The notes under the pieces are model-generated. The model was not told the DNA's origin. It ran no database searches and saw only the letters and a list, made by a program, of their open reading frames with translations. A stretch of 64,000 nucleotides of DNA from Listeria seeligeri serovar 1/2b str. SLCC3954 (GTDB taxonomy: Bacteria; Bacillota; Bacilli; Lactobacillales; Listeriaceae): NCBI RefSeq assembly GCF_000027145.1, contig NC_013891.1:930001-994000 (forward strand), read 5' to 3'. The position numbers were made by a program, and so were the translations under genes. This document shows positions 44,822 to 54,180 of the stretch, piece after piece (the stretch's first letter is position 1; every line of letters begins with the position of its first letter).

Positions 44822-47548
44822 ATGAAGACATCTAAGATATTTTTAAGTTCTATTGTTAGTATAACTTTAGTTTTGAATCCTATGATAACTATGGCTGCAA
44901 CTAGTGAAAGAGATACGGAACTACAACAAGAGTCGCCTAAAACTTCAAATACAGAAGAAAAAGCAACGAGTACAGAAAATGAAAAGCCACTGGAAGAAGA
45001 AAAGGAAAATGAGGGCGTTAAATCAGAAAAGAATTCATTAAAAGCAGGACAAACACAAACTTTCAACGATTGGTTTCCTGACGATAAATTAGCATTAGAA
45101 GTTGCAACTGCTTTTAATATGCAACCAACAGATACTATTAGTGATGACGAACTTGCCACTTTAACTAGCTTAGATTGTTCTAGAGGTCAGATTACGGATA
45201 TGACAGGACTCGAATATTTAACAGGCTTAACAAGTTTAAATTGTTCCATTAATAGTTTGACTGAATTAGATGTTAGTAAGAACACTCAATTAATATCTCT
45301 AAATTGTGCTTCTAACCAACTTACAAATATTAATCTTAGCCAAAATACCCAATTGACTACACTGGATTGTAGCACTAATAAATTAATGGAACTAAATGTA
45401 AGTGAAAATACGAAATTAGAAAAGTTGAATTGTGAGTCTAATAAGGAAATAGCTGCTTTAGATTTGACAGTGTTAGAACAATTAACGGATTTAGAAATAA
45501 GCAGTAATAAATTAACCAAATTAGATCTAAGTCAAAATAAGCAGTTGGTCAATATAGATTGTAGCAGTAATAGTATAACTCAAATAACAGGTAGTGATTC
45601 TTTGCCTAATTTGTTAACAATATACTGCTATAATAATAAATTAACAGAATTAGATGTTACCGGCAGTGTTTTATTAACTACCCTATCATGCTCAAACAAT
45701 AAAAAAATAGCCGAATTAGATGTGACTCCTTTTACCCATTTATCCCGTTTATATTGTGATTCTAATTCCATATCGAATTTAGATGTTACTCAAAACACGG
45801 AATTGACCCATTTGAAATGTTCAAATAATCCGCTTGGTGAATTAGATGTGACACACAATACAAAATTAATTTACTTGATATGTATTAGTAACGATTTGAA
45901 AGAATTAGATCTCTCTAAGCTGGTGGAATTAACAACCCTGGAATGTCATATTAATGAAATAGCAGAATTAGATCTCACGAACAATAAAAAATTAAATAGT
46001 ATTATCTGTGATTCAAATCCTTTGACAGAGTTAGATGTTACGCAGAATACAGAATTGACCAATATATATTGTCAAAGTACGAATGTAACTAAATTAGATC
46101 TTTCGCATAATCTGAAGCTAACTTATCTAACTATAAATAATAGTCAACTTTCAGAATTAGATCTTTCTAATAATACAAAACTAAAAACGCTGTCTTGCTT
46201 TAAAAATCATATTCAAGATTTTTCAAGTGTGAATGATGCTACTAGGGTGGATGCCGAAAAACAAACAATCGAAATGCCCAAACAGATAATAACAGATAAT
46301 AAAATTACAGTTACTGTTAGCCCTAACTTACTAGATAAATTTGGGGAACCAATGAATGTGACACCTGGAAAAGGTGGAGTATACGATCAAGCAACGAATA
46401 CTATTACTTGGGAAAACTTGACAGAGCAAGAAGGCGAAGTGTCTTATGATTTTGTTTCTGCAAATGGGGAGATAACAGGGTCAGTCGCAACTCCATATGA
46501 AGCACCTGCACCAGTAAAAGGCGAAGATGTCACAGTTCATTATCTTAGTGACAAAGAAGATATTATTGCAACAGAAGATGTCTTAACTGGTGATATCGGT
46601 GAGGAATATACCAGTTCTCCAAAAACAATTGCTGGTTATACTTTAAAAACCACGCCAACAAATGCAACCGGTGAATTTACAGCTGACCCACAATCAGTCA
46701 CGTATGTTTATACAAAAGATATTGAAGTTGCCCAACCAGTAACTGTCAATTATGTAGATACAACCGGCGCCACCATTGCCAAGTCTGAAACGTTTAATGG
46801 AAATGTAGGCGACACTTATAATACTGCAGCGAAAGATATTGATGGCTATACCTTAACAACGATGCCGGCGAACGCAAGCGGGACGTTAACGAAAAATGCT
46901 CAGACTGTTATGTATGTCTATAAGTTAAATCCCATCACAGCAGGACAAGTGACTGTTAATTATCTCGACAATGCAGGCAATAAAATTGCAGATTCAGAAG
47001 TATTAACTGGAAATATGGGTGATTCATACACGTTAACACCAAAAACAATTGATGGTTATACATTATCGACTTCTCCAACAACTGAGAATGGTTTATTCAT
47101 GCCAGCCGCGCAAACTTTCGATTATATATACACCAAAAATATGGATACTGAAAATAGTACCATAGAAGTTCGTTATGTGGATGAAGCAAATAATCCAATA
47201 AGTAGTCCAACTGAATTAACTGGAAAAGTAGATGATAACTATCAAGCTTCTCCAAAGGAAATTGCTGGCTATTCACTAAAAACAACACCAGCTAATGAAA
47301 AAGGCACTTTCACAGCTAAAAAGCAAAAAGTAATTTATGTCTACACCAAAAATACAAATGCTGTAACACCTACACCAAAAGCGCCTACTAAACCAATACA
47401 AATCATACCAAAAAATAGCCAATCTACTAATGAAGTGGAGAATCCTGTAAACTTACCTAAAACAGGCGATTCAACTCCCTGGCAACCTGTTTTTGCAGGG
47501 ATGGTCATTTCAGCGTCGGCATGGATGCTTTGGAGAAAAAGGAAATAA
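44822..47548 (+). CDS. Internalin-family LPXTG surface protein with LRR and MucBP repeats
   Basis: 908 residues. Signal peptide 1-26 (ends MAA), an acidic Glu/Thr/Ser linker to about 75, then an internalin-type N-cap (FNDWFPDDKLALEVATAFNM and TDTISDDELATLTSLDCS). About sixteen leucine-rich repeats of roughly 21 residues run from 113 to 465, of the LDVSxNTxLxxLxCxxN type with a Cys ladder. An Ig-like region (about 470-560), four MucBP repeats (about 567-633, 637-703, 707-773 and 778-844), a Pro/Thr linker and the sortase A signal LPKTGD (878-883) with hydrophobic anchor and RKRK tail follow. Predicted to be covalently attached to the wall and to contact host or environmental mucin-like ligands. 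Own promoter and terminator. It is not one of the well-known internalins I can name. Confidence 0.93.
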   Translation: MKTSKIFLSSIVSITLVLNPMITMAATSERDTELQQESPKTSNTEEKATSTENEKPLEEEKENEGVKSEKNSLKAGQTQTFNDWFPDDKLALEVATAFNMQPTDTISDDELATLTSLDCSRGQITDMTGLEYLTGLTSLNCSINSLTELDVSKNTQLISLNCASNQLTNINLSQNTQLTTLDCSTNKLMELNVSENTKLEKLNCESNKEIAALDLTVLEQLTDLEISSNKLTKLDLSQNKQLVNIDCSSNSITQITGSDSLPNLLTIYCYNNKLTELDVTGSVLLTTLSCSNNKKIAELDVTPFTHLSRLYCDSNSISNLDVTQNTELTHLKCSNNPLGELDVTHNTKLIYLICISNDLKELDLSKLVELTTLECHINEIAELDLTNNKKLNSIICDSNPLTELDVTQNTELTNIYCQSTNVTKLDLSHNLKLTYLTINNSQLSELDLSNNTKLKTLSCFKNHIQDFSSVNDATRVDAEKQTIEMPKQIITDNKITVTVSPNLLDKFGEPMNVTPGKGGVYDQATNTITWENLTEQEGEVSYDFVSANGEITGSVATPYEAPAPVKGEDVTVHYLSDKEDIIATEDVLTGDIGEEYTSSPKTIAGYTLKTTPTNATGEFTADPQSVTYVYTKDIEVAQPVTVNYVDTTGATIAKSETFNGNVGDTYNTAAKDIDGYTLTTMPANASGTLTKNAQTVMYVYKLNPITAGQVTVNYLDNAGNKIADSEVLTGNMGDSYTLTPKTIDGYTLSTSPTTENGLFMPAAQTFDYIYTKNMDTENSTIEVRYVDEANNPISSPTELTGKVDDNYQASPKEIAGYSLKTTPANEKGTFTAKKQKVIYVYTKNTNAVTPTPKAPTKPIQIIPKNSQSTNEVENPVNLPKTGDSTPWQPVFAGMVISASAWMLWRKRK

Positions 47549-47592
47549 CAACAAAAGCGAGGCCACTATTTAAGTGGAGCCTCGCTTTTGTC
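47549..47592. terminator. Bidirectional terminator between the internalin-like gene and the DUF817 gene
   Basis: CAAAAGCGAGGC / GCCTCGCTTTTG outer stem with an inner CAC / GTG pair, overlapping the DUF817 stop. Confidence 0.87.
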
Positions 47593-48381
47593 TGTTTCTA
47601 TACGATTGCTTTCATTCAAAGCTAAATTTTGTTTAATAAACTTCAATTGAGCGACAATGATAATACTAATAATAACGAGCAAATACCAACTCGTGATTTT
47701 TGAGACATGCACTGGACGCCATGCAATTAACTGGTCGGGATAAGACCAAGCTCCATAAAAACTAGCAATATTTTCTGCGAGATAAATAAAGAAAGCAATA
47801 CACAAAAACGAGAGTGACAATGGCATTTTTAGTTGAGTAGAACTAACTTTAAAGTGAACATAGGTTTTTCGGAAAAGAACCAAAACTAAGATAATTAAAA
47901 TCCAACGAAAATCCATTATATAATGATGTGTAAAAAAATTGCCATAAATTGCTACACATAATGCAGTAATGAGCCACATATTCGGCCAATTAGTCATCTG
48001 TAAATCAAATCTTTTCCAGGCCTGACAAATATAACTAGCAACACTAGAATACATAAAACCGCTGTAAAGTGGAACGCCAAATATTTTCGCAAAACCAGGT
48101 TCTGGATAGCTCCAAGACCCCATGTGTACTTTATAAATTTCAAGAACAAGTCCGATTACATGGAAAATCAGGATTACTTTTAGTTCATCCCAAGTTTCCA
48201 ATCCAAATTTAATTAATAGTAGTTGGGCAATAATACAAATCAACAAAAGTAAGTCATATCGAGCGATAAAAGGGATATCTAATAGTTTTGTCAGCGCGAG
48301 CGAAATAAAAATAATTCCTGGGAAAATGCAACAAAGTGCTTGTTTCCAAGTGAAAGTCCAAAGCAAACGAAAAAATGCCAT
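47566..48381 (-). CDS. DUF817 family membrane protein
   Basis: 271 residues from the ATG at 48381 behind AGAAGAGG; an ATG six codons upstream lacks a ribosome site. About eight hydrophobic segments. Conserved patches HMGSWSYPEPGFAKIFGVPLYSGFMYSSVASYICQAW and YGAWSYPDQLIAWRPVHVSKI match DUF817 (YoaT type). Function unknown. It lies between the surface protein and mobA, both on separate transcripts. Confidence 0.85.
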   Translation of the reverse strand: MAFFRLLWTFTWKQALCCIFPGIIFISLALTKLLDIPFIARYDLLLLICIIAQLLLIKFGLETWDELKVILIFHVIGLVLEIYKVHMGSWSYPEPGFAKIFGVPLYSGFMYSSVASYICQAWKRFDLQMTNWPNMWLITALCVAIYGNFFTHHYIMDFRWILIILVLVLFRKTYVHFKVSSTQLKMPLSLSFLCIAFFIYLAENIASFYGAWSYPDQLIAWRPVHVSKITSWYLLVIISIIIVAQLKFIKQNLALNESNRIETDKSEAPLK

Positions 48382-48447
48382 TAAAAAACCTCTTCTCATT
48401 TTTTCTCTATTTTAACAAAAAAAACTAAAGAAATGGACAAGAAAAGG

Positions 48448-49038
48448 TTAATTTAATTCGTTTTGGTAATTAATATTTCGAAAAGGTTGCTCATTTTCAA
48501 AAAATAATGAGCAGGAATCGATTTTTTGAAGTAATGTGAATACCCGATGCTCATCATTTTGGAGTAGTTCAGTAAGTGGTGCAAGTGCATAAGGAATATT
48601 GGCAACTAAATAATGATTTGCTTGATTTGTTTTTGCAAAGCTGTTTGGGTGGGTTAGAAGCTGCAAAATTTCGCGGCTGGTTAGATAGGGCATATCTGTA
48701 GGAAGTATAAGGAAATTCGCTTGTTCGTAGTGTTTTGCGGCAATCATCACAGCGTAAATACCACCAAGCGGACCATGATTTACGTAAGCGGGATTATCTG
48801 GAACCACTTGAATACTTGAATCAGCTTGAAATAATTTAGTTAGCTGTCCATAATTCGCTTGATTGGCAGAAATAAAAACTCGTTCGCAAAATGGTGTTAA
48901 TTTACTTACAGTGAGTTCTACCCATGTTTTTCCAGAAGCCTTATCTCGGAAAAAGGCTTTCGGTTCACCAAAACGACTAGACTTCCCACCAGCAAGAACA
49001 ATTCCAATATTAACTTTTTCGTTTTTCAAGTCGTCCAT
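48448..49038 (-). CDS. mobA: Molybdenum cofactor guanylyltransferase
   Basis: 196 residues. Nucleotidyltransferase motif LAGGKSSRFGEPKAFF, FISANQANYG and LPTDMPYLTSREI with the metal-binding Asp. Attaches GMP to molybdopterin to give the dinucleotide form needed by DMSO-reductase-family enzymes such as formate dehydrogenase. It overlaps modC by 29 bases, the last gene of modB-modC-mobA. Confidence 0.9.
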   Translation of the reverse strand: MDDLKNEKVNIGIVLAGGKSSRFGEPKAFFRDKASGKTWVELTVSKLTPFCERVFISANQANYGQLTKLFQADSSIQVVPDNPAYVNHGPLGGIYAVMIAAKHYEQANFLILPTDMPYLTSREILQLLTHPNSFAKTNQANHYLVANIPYALAPLTELLQNDEHRVFTLLQKIDSCSLFFENEQPFRNINYQNELN

Positions 49039-49672
49039 CTCGCATCACCAAAATTTCTTCCGTCATCATTTCTGCTTCCGAGGCATAGTGAGTGACAAAG
49101 ATAACGGGAATATGAAAATCTTTCGCCATTTGACCAACTAATTTCATACAAATTAATCGAGTTTCCTCGTCCAAGCCATTAAACGGTTCATCCAGTAAAA
49201 GTAATTTTGGTTCCGTAATCATTGCTCTGGCCATGGCTACCCGTTGTTTCTCGCCGCCAGAAAGTTTTTGAACAGAGGAATAAAGTAAATGTGAAATTTG
49301 TAGATAATCACTCATTTTTCTTACTTGTTGTTGAATTTCTTGTTGTTGTTTTTTCTTCTTTTTTTGCACTTTTAACCCGAAAGCGATATTTTCATAGACA
49401 TTCATATTAGGGAATAAAGCGAGATTTTGGAATAAATAGCCAACTTTTCGCTCCGTGACAGGAAGATGCAATGAAATAGTAGTGTCATCCCAAGGCGTAC
49501 CATCAAATTCAATCGTACCACCATCAATTGTTTTAAGCCCACTTACACATTGGAATAAGGTGGATTTACCAGAACCGCTCGCACCCATCATTGCGGTAAC
49601 AGGTTTTTCAAACGTATAATCAATATTTAAATCGTGAAAAGGAAGTTTTTTGTGAAATTGTAATCGAAGCAT
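49010..49672 (-). CDS. modC: Molybdate ABC transporter ATP-binding protein
   Basis: 220 residues. Walker A GASGSGKSTLFQC, signature LSGGEKQRVAMARAM and Walker B LLLLDEPFNGLDEE. It lacks the C-terminal MOP (molybdate-binding) domain of longer ModC proteins, so it ends soon after the ATPase fold. Role assigned from neighbours modB and modA. Confidence 0.9.
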   Translation of the reverse strand: MLRLQFHKKLPFHDLNIDYTFEKPVTAMMGASGSGKSTLFQCVSGLKTIDGGTIEFDGTPWDDTTISLHLPVTERKVGYLFQNLALFPNMNVYENIAFGLKVQKKKKKQQQEIQQQVRKMSDYLQISHLLYSSVQKLSGGEKQRVAMARAMITEPKLLLLDEPFNGLDEETRLICMKLVGQMAKDFHIPVIFVTHYASEAEMMTEEILVMRDGRLEKRKS

Positions 49673-49673
49673 A

Positions 49674-50345
49674 TTACATCCCCCTCATTAATTGGCTTTG
49701 GCGAACAGTTAGCACGTGAATTACAAGCAATGCAAAAACGCCAATAATAACATTAATTAACCCTAAATAAATCGCCGTCCGCATATCACCTTGCTGCACC
49801 ATGAAATAAATACTAGAGGCTATCGTATCGGTTTTTCCTTCAATATAACCAGCTACCATCAAACTCGCTCCAAATTCTCCCATTGCGCGACAAAAACTGA
49901 GTAAAACACCTGCTAAGATAGGTTGCCAGCAATTAGGTAAAATAATTTTTGTGAAAATTTGTTTTTTATTCGCCGATAACGTTTCAGCCGCCCAAACTAG
50001 CTCATGATCAATTGATAAAAAAGCTGATTTTAAACCCTGGTACATAATTGGCAGAATGATAATCGTCGTCGCAACGATTGCACCGCTAAGAGAAAAAATA
50101 AAACTAAAGTCAAAAGTATCCCATAAAAAGCCACCAACTAAGTCATTTCGTCCTAATACATTTAGAAGTACAAGTCCAACAACAGTTGGCGGTAAGACAA
50201 GTGGAAGCAAGATTAAAATTTCAACAATTAATTGAAAGCGGGATTTTCGCCCAGCAAAGTAATAACTAACTGGAAGCATTGTTATAAATGCAATAAATGT
50301 AGATATAGTGGCAACAAGTAGCGTATGCCAAACAGATGTAAACAT
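49674..50345 (-). CDS. modB: Molybdate ABC transporter permease
   Basis: 223 residues with five membrane segments. EAA loop: WAAETLSANKKQIFTKIILPNCWQPILAGVLLSFCRAMGEFGASLMVAGYIEGKT, typical of ModB. It lies 1 base from modC and is divergent from modA, which is on the other strand. Shine-Dalgarno CAGGAGG. Confidence 0.93.
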   Translation of the reverse strand: MFTSVWHTLLVATISTFIAFITMLPVSYYFAGRKSRFQLIVEILILLPLVLPPTVVGLVLLNVLGRNDLVGGFLWDTFDFSFIFSLSGAIVATTIIILPIMYQGLKSAFLSIDHELVWAAETLSANKKQIFTKIILPNCWQPILAGVLLSFCRAMGEFGASLMVAGYIEGKTDTIASSIYFMVQQGDMRTAIYLGLINVIIGVFALLVIHVLTVRQSQLMRGM

Positions 50346-50379
50346 AAAATTCCTCCTGTAACCCTCTTTTACTCCTATT

Positions 50380-50409
50380 ATTATTGTTCTCTCTGGTATA
50401 AATTGTCAA
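50380..50409 (-). promoter_or_regulatory. Promoter of modB-modC-mobA
   Basis: On the minus strand TTGACA (50409-50404), an 18-bp spacer and AATAAT (50385-50380). The short 100-base region is shared with the divergent modA gene. Confidence 0.65.
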
Positions 50410-50449
50410 ACTTAAGTACAATAAATTTAAAGAAAAGGGGGGATGAATA

Positions 50450-51220
50450 ATGAAAAAATTCGGCTTCATAGTAATTTGTGGGTTTTTGCTATTACTGACA
50501 GCGTGTAGCAGCTCACCAGAAAAAGTAAAAACGACTACTATACATATTTCAGCAGCTGCTAGTTTGAAAGATACGATGGATGAGGTAAAACCACTTTTTG
50601 AGAAAGAATATCCAACGATTAAATTAACATTTGATTTTGGCGGCTCTGGACAAATTCGGGAACGTGTGGAAAGTGGCGCCCCGATTGATGGCGTACTTTT
50701 AGCAAGTAAAAAAGATACAGACACACTACTTTCACAAGACTTGGCTGAGCGAGATCAAGAATTCGCGGGTAACCAATTAGTGCTAATCGAACCAAAAAAT
50801 GCGGATAAAGAGACAAATAAAAACTTGGAGCAACTGCTTGATAGTGCTGATAAAATTGCTATTGGTGACCCAGAATCAGTCCCAGCTGGAGCATATGCCA
50901 AGCAAACTTTAGAAAATTTACAGCTTTATGACGTGGAAAAACCGAAACTTGTTTTTGCAACAGATGTGCGGCAAGTATTGTCATATGTGGAAGCTGGAAA
51001 TGCTGATGCTGGTTTTGTTTACCAAACAGATGCCTTATTAAGCAAAAAAGTCCAAGTGGCAGCGAAAATAGACAATCAACTTCACGACCCCATTTCTTAT
51101 TATAGCGCGCTAGTAAGTGATTCCGAATATAAAACGGAAGCGACAAAATTTTTAGACTATATGAATAAAGAATCAGCCCAGAAAATCCTCGAAAAATACG
51201 GATTCCAATCAGCGAATTAA
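50450..51220 (+). CDS. modA: Molybdate-binding lipoprotein
   Basis: 256 residues. Lipobox LLTACSSS (Cys about residue 19). The mature domain starts IHISAAASLKDTMDEVKPLFEKEYP and GGSGQIRERVESGAPIDGVLLASKK, the ModA oxyanion-binding signature (Ser residues). Delivers molybdate (or tungstate) to ModBC. moeA follows about 100 bases downstream. Confidence 0.94.
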   Translation: MKKFGFIVICGFLLLLTACSSSPEKVKTTTIHISAAASLKDTMDEVKPLFEKEYPTIKLTFDFGGSGQIRERVESGAPIDGVLLASKKDTDTLLSQDLAERDQEFAGNQLVLIEPKNADKETNKNLEQLLDSADKIAIGDPESVPAGAYAKQTLENLQLYDVEKPKLVFATDVRQVLSYVEAGNADAGFVYQTDALLSKKVQVAAKIDNQLHDPISYYSALVSDSEYKTEATKFLDYMNKESAQKILEKYGFQSAN

Positions 51221-51317
51221 CGGAAAGTCGCTTTGCTTTTTAAAACAAGCAAACTCCTGTATATTGGTACTAAAGAAAACGCATACATTTATTTAGATAG
51301 AAGGGAAGTGCGCCCAG

Positions 51318-52541
51318 ATGATTGAGAAACGAAATACGATTAGCATGGAACAAGCAAGAGAAATTTTGCGCAATCAAATTACACATTTACCAGTCGAGAA
51401 AATAAATATCGGAAAAGCGTTGAATCAAGTTTTACAAGAACCGATTTTTGCGCCTTTTCCTGCTCCGTATTTTCGGCGGTCTGGATATGATGGTTTTGCT
51501 ATTACAGAAACTGACGATGAAAATTATCCAATCACTTTACGAGTTGTGGCAGAAGTTCCTTGTGGGGAAACTTACGATAAACCACTTATGCCTGGTGAAA
51601 CCGTGCGGATAATGACAGGCGCAAAAGTACCTGAAAATGCGAGTAAAATTATTATGCTCGAACAATCAAAAGAAACCAATAACAAAAAAGAAATAACGCT
51701 GATAAATACACAAAAAACAAGTAATATTACAGAAGTTGGTGCTGAATTTGCTCAAGGAGACTTGCTTTTAGATAGAGGTCATATCCTAAACGCTGGTTCG
51801 ATAAGTTTGCTAGCTTCTTTTGGGATTAATGAGGTACAAGTTATCAAAAGACCAAAAGTAGCGATTTTATCAACGGGTAGTGAGCTAGTATCTGTTGGAA
51901 ATTCGCTTCCAGATGGGAAAATCTATAATAGCAATCAACCGTTACTTGAGAATTTACTACAAATACACCATGCAGAAATCCACGCCGCAGAACAATTGCC
52001 GGACAACTATCTCGAAACTAAAAAACGATTAATGGAATTGACAGAAACAGCAGACCTTATAATAACTACTGGTGGTGTATCTGTAGGTGATTTTGATTTT
52101 ATGGCGGACATTGCTAAAGATGAAGCGGAATTATTATTCAACAAAATTCAAATGCGCCCAGGTAGCCCGACGACGGGGATGTGGTTAAATAACACGTTAA
52201 TTATCGCGCTTTCTGGAAATCCGGGCGCTTGTTTTACTGGTTTTTATTTGTTGGTAGAGCCTGTTCTTGCTACTTTAATGGGAAAAGATCAGACAGCAAC
52301 GAAGCAAGTTCAAGCAAAAATGGCGACAGATTATACGAAAAATAATGGTTATGATCGATTTTTGCGAGGGACATATCAGTTATCCGAAACAGGTGAATTT
52401 TTAGTGGAACCAGTTGGCAGCGATATGTCGAGCGCGCTCGGAAATTTACATTTAACGACATGTTTACTGAAAATTCCTCGTGGTAAAGTTGGGAAATTCA
52501 AAGGAGAAGAGGTAGAAGTATGGCTACTGTCCTCCAAATAA
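51318..52541 (+). CDS. moeA: Molybdopterin molybdenumtransferase MoeA
   Basis: 407 residues. FRRSGYDGFAI (conserved Asp in the active site), EVPCGETYDKPLMPGETVRIMTGAKVPENA and the MoaB-like fold STGSELVSVG..., TTGGVSVGDFD and LSGNPGACFTGFYL. Inserts molybdate into adenylylated molybdopterin. First of a six-gene run (moeA, mobB, moaE, moaD, moaC, moaA), overlapping mobB by 22 bases. Confidence 0.95.
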   Translation: MIEKRNTISMEQAREILRNQITHLPVEKINIGKALNQVLQEPIFAPFPAPYFRRSGYDGFAITETDDENYPITLRVVAEVPCGETYDKPLMPGETVRIMTGAKVPENASKIIMLEQSKETNNKKEITLINTQKTSNITEVGAEFAQGDLLLDRGHILNAGSISLLASFGINEVQVIKRPKVAILSTGSELVSVGNSLPDGKIYNSNQPLLENLLQIHHAEIHAAEQLPDNYLETKKRLMELTETADLIITTGGVSVGDFDFMADIAKDEAELLFNKIQMRPGSPTTGMWLNNTLIIALSGNPGACFTGFYLLVEPVLATLMGKDQTATKQVQAKMATDYTKNNGYDRFLRGTYQLSETGEFLVEPVGSDMSSALGNLHLTTCLLKIPRGKVGKFKGEEVEVWLLSSK

Positions 52542-53005
52542 TAGGTTTCAAAAATAGTGGGAAAACGACATTGTTAAACGCGTTAATTAAAGCTAGTCGT
52601 AAAGAAAATTATACGGTTTCCGCAATTAAGCATGATGCGCATGATTTTTCTATTGATCATCCAGGAACCGATTCTTATTCTTTTCAAGAAAGCGGGGCAG
52701 AAGCTGTTGTTATTGCAAACTCTAGACAATATGCTGTGATGGAGCAGATCGGTCTTGATTTGAAAGCCGCAATTCAAAAATTACCTAAATCCGATATCAT
52801 TTTGGTAGAAGGATATAAACAAGGCCCTTTTCCAAAAATTGTGCTCATCCGTGAAAAGGCAGAAATCGAGCTACTAAAGGAAAGTAAAGCCATCCATAAA
52901 ATCGCGAGCTACCATGACGAGTTACAAGAAGAAGTGATTTTTATAGGTGGGGAAGAAAAACTGAATCAGTTTGCGGAATTGATTATCAAGGAGTTTTTAC
53001 AATGA
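52520..53005 (+). CDS. mobB: Molybdopterin-guanine dinucleotide biosynthesis adapter MobB
   Basis: 161 residues. P-loop IGFKNSGKTTLLNALI, then AIKHDAHDFSIDHPGTDSYSFQESGAEAVVIANS and DIILVEGYKQGPFPKIVLIRE. GTP-binding partner of MobA. Overlaps moeA and moaE. Confidence 0.93.
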   Translation: MATVLQIIGFKNSGKTTLLNALIKASRKENYTVSAIKHDAHDFSIDHPGTDSYSFQESGAEAVVIANSRQYAVMEQIGLDLKAAIQKLPKSDIILVEGYKQGPFPKIVLIREKAEIELLKESKAIHKIASYHDELQEEVIFIGGEEKLNQFAELIIKEFLQ

Positions 53006-53424
53006 AATATGTCGCTTTACAGCATGGGGAAATCGAAATAGAACCACTTTCTGACAAACTTATCAATAAAAATCACGGTGGTATTAATATTTTTATCGGA
53101 ACGATTCGTGAGTGGACTGGGGATATTCAAACGGAAGAAATCAATTATACAGCATACGAGGAGATGGCCATTCAAGAATTAGAGAAATTAGCTCAAGAAG
53201 TGGAAGCAAAATGGACGGCGGATGTAGTGGTTGTTCATAGATTAGGACTACTAAAACTAACTGATATTGCTGTTTTCATTGGTGTCTCTACGCCACATCG
53301 AGCAGCATGTTATGAAGCTTCTAGATATATTATTGAACGTTTGAAAGAACGTGTACCAATTTGGAAAGAAGAGAAAGATGCTGATAAAACGAGGTGGGGT
53401 GGCACTGATGCTAACAACGGTTAA
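53002..53424 (+). CDS. moaE: Molybdopterin synthase catalytic subunit MoaE
   Basis: 140 residues. HGGINIFIGTIREWTGD, LEYTAYEEMA-like INYTAYEEMAIQELEKL, VVVHRLGLLKL and the active Lys region ERVPIWKEEK. Forms the heterotetramer with MoaD that adds the dithiolene sulfurs. Overlaps mobB and moaD. Confidence 0.93.
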   Translation: MKYVALQHGEIEIEPLSDKLINKNHGGINIFIGTIREWTGDIQTEEINYTAYEEMAIQELEKLAQEVEAKWTADVVVVHRLGLLKLTDIAVFIGVSTPHRAACYEASRYIIERLKERVPIWKEEKDADKTRWGGTDANNG

Positions 53425-53656
53425 ATTTTTCGCTTTTTTAGCAGAGAAAACAAATAAATCTGAAGTGAAGTTGAACTTGCAACAATGTCGAACGGTTGGA
53501 GAAGTACGGGAACTCATTAGTAGTGAGTTTCCAGAAATTGCCGTAGACCTTTCCAGTTGTATGATAGCAGTTAACATGGAATTCCAACAAGATCAGGATG
53601 TATTACCGGAAGAGTTAGCTGAAATTGCAGTTATTCCGCCAGTAAGTGGTGGCTAA
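53408..53656 (+). CDS. moaD: Molybdopterin synthase sulfur carrier subunit MoaD
   Basis: 82 residues from the ATG at 53408, inside the end of moaE and behind GAGGTGGGG. A longer open frame begins upstream but is not supported by a ribosome site. Ubiquitin-like fold ([20 protein letters not shown]) ending in the essential C-terminal Gly-Gly (VIPPVSGG), which becomes a thiocarboxylate after MoeB adenylation. Confidence 0.94.
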   Translation: MLTTVKFFAFLAEKTNKSEVKLNLQQCRTVGEVRELISSEFPEIAVDLSSCMIAVNMEFQQDQDVLPEELAEIAVIPPVSGG

Positions 53657-53670
53657 GAGAGGAGTATAGA

Positions 53671-54153
53671 ATGGTAAACGATGATTTAACTCATTTTAAT
53701 GATGAAAAGCGAGCAAAAATGGTAGATGTAACTGCCAAAACAGAAACAAAACGTCGCGCGATTGCCAGAGCAACAATACATATGGAAGCTGAAACTTTAA
53801 AGAGAATTCAAGCTGGCAAAATTGCAAAAGGGGACGTTTTAGCAGTGGCCCAAGTGGCGGGAATTATGGCTGCTAAAAAGACAAGCGAGCTAATTCCAAT
53901 GTGCCATCCACTCATGACAACAAAAGCGGATATTTCTTTTCAAGATGATGCAAAAAACAAATTAACGATTACTTCGGAAGTTGTAACTGTTGGAAAAACC
54001 GGTGTAGAAATGGAAGCTCTAACCGCGGTAACCATTGCAGCGCTAACAATTTATGATATGTGTAAAGCAATGGATAAAGGAATGCGTATCGAACAAACTT
54101 ATTTAGTAGAAAAGACTGGCGGGAAAAGCGGAACATTTAAAGCAGAAGCGTAA
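53671..54153 (+). CDS. moaC: Cyclic pyranopterin monophosphate synthase MoaC
   Basis: 160 residues. [22 protein letters not shown], the core [29 protein letters not shown] and [29 protein letters not shown] are diagnostic. Works with MoaA on GTP in the first step of cofactor synthesis. Shine-Dalgarno GAGAGGAG. Confidence 0.96.
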   Translation: MVNDDLTHFNDEKRAKMVDVTAKTETKRRAIARATIHMEAETLKRIQAGKIAKGDVLAVAQVAGIMAAKKTSELIPMCHPLMTTKADISFQDDAKNKLTITSEVVTVGKTGVEMEALTAVTIAALTIYDMCKAMDKGMRIEQTYLVEKTGGKSGTFKAEA

Positions 54154-54180
54154 CTATTTTGTAGGATAGGAGTTTTGTTT

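Noticed and set aside
46530-47350. Tandem repeats in the surface protein gene read as possible DNA satellite
   Set aside because: The repeats are protein-level MucBP domains with diverged DNA, not a nucleotide satellite.
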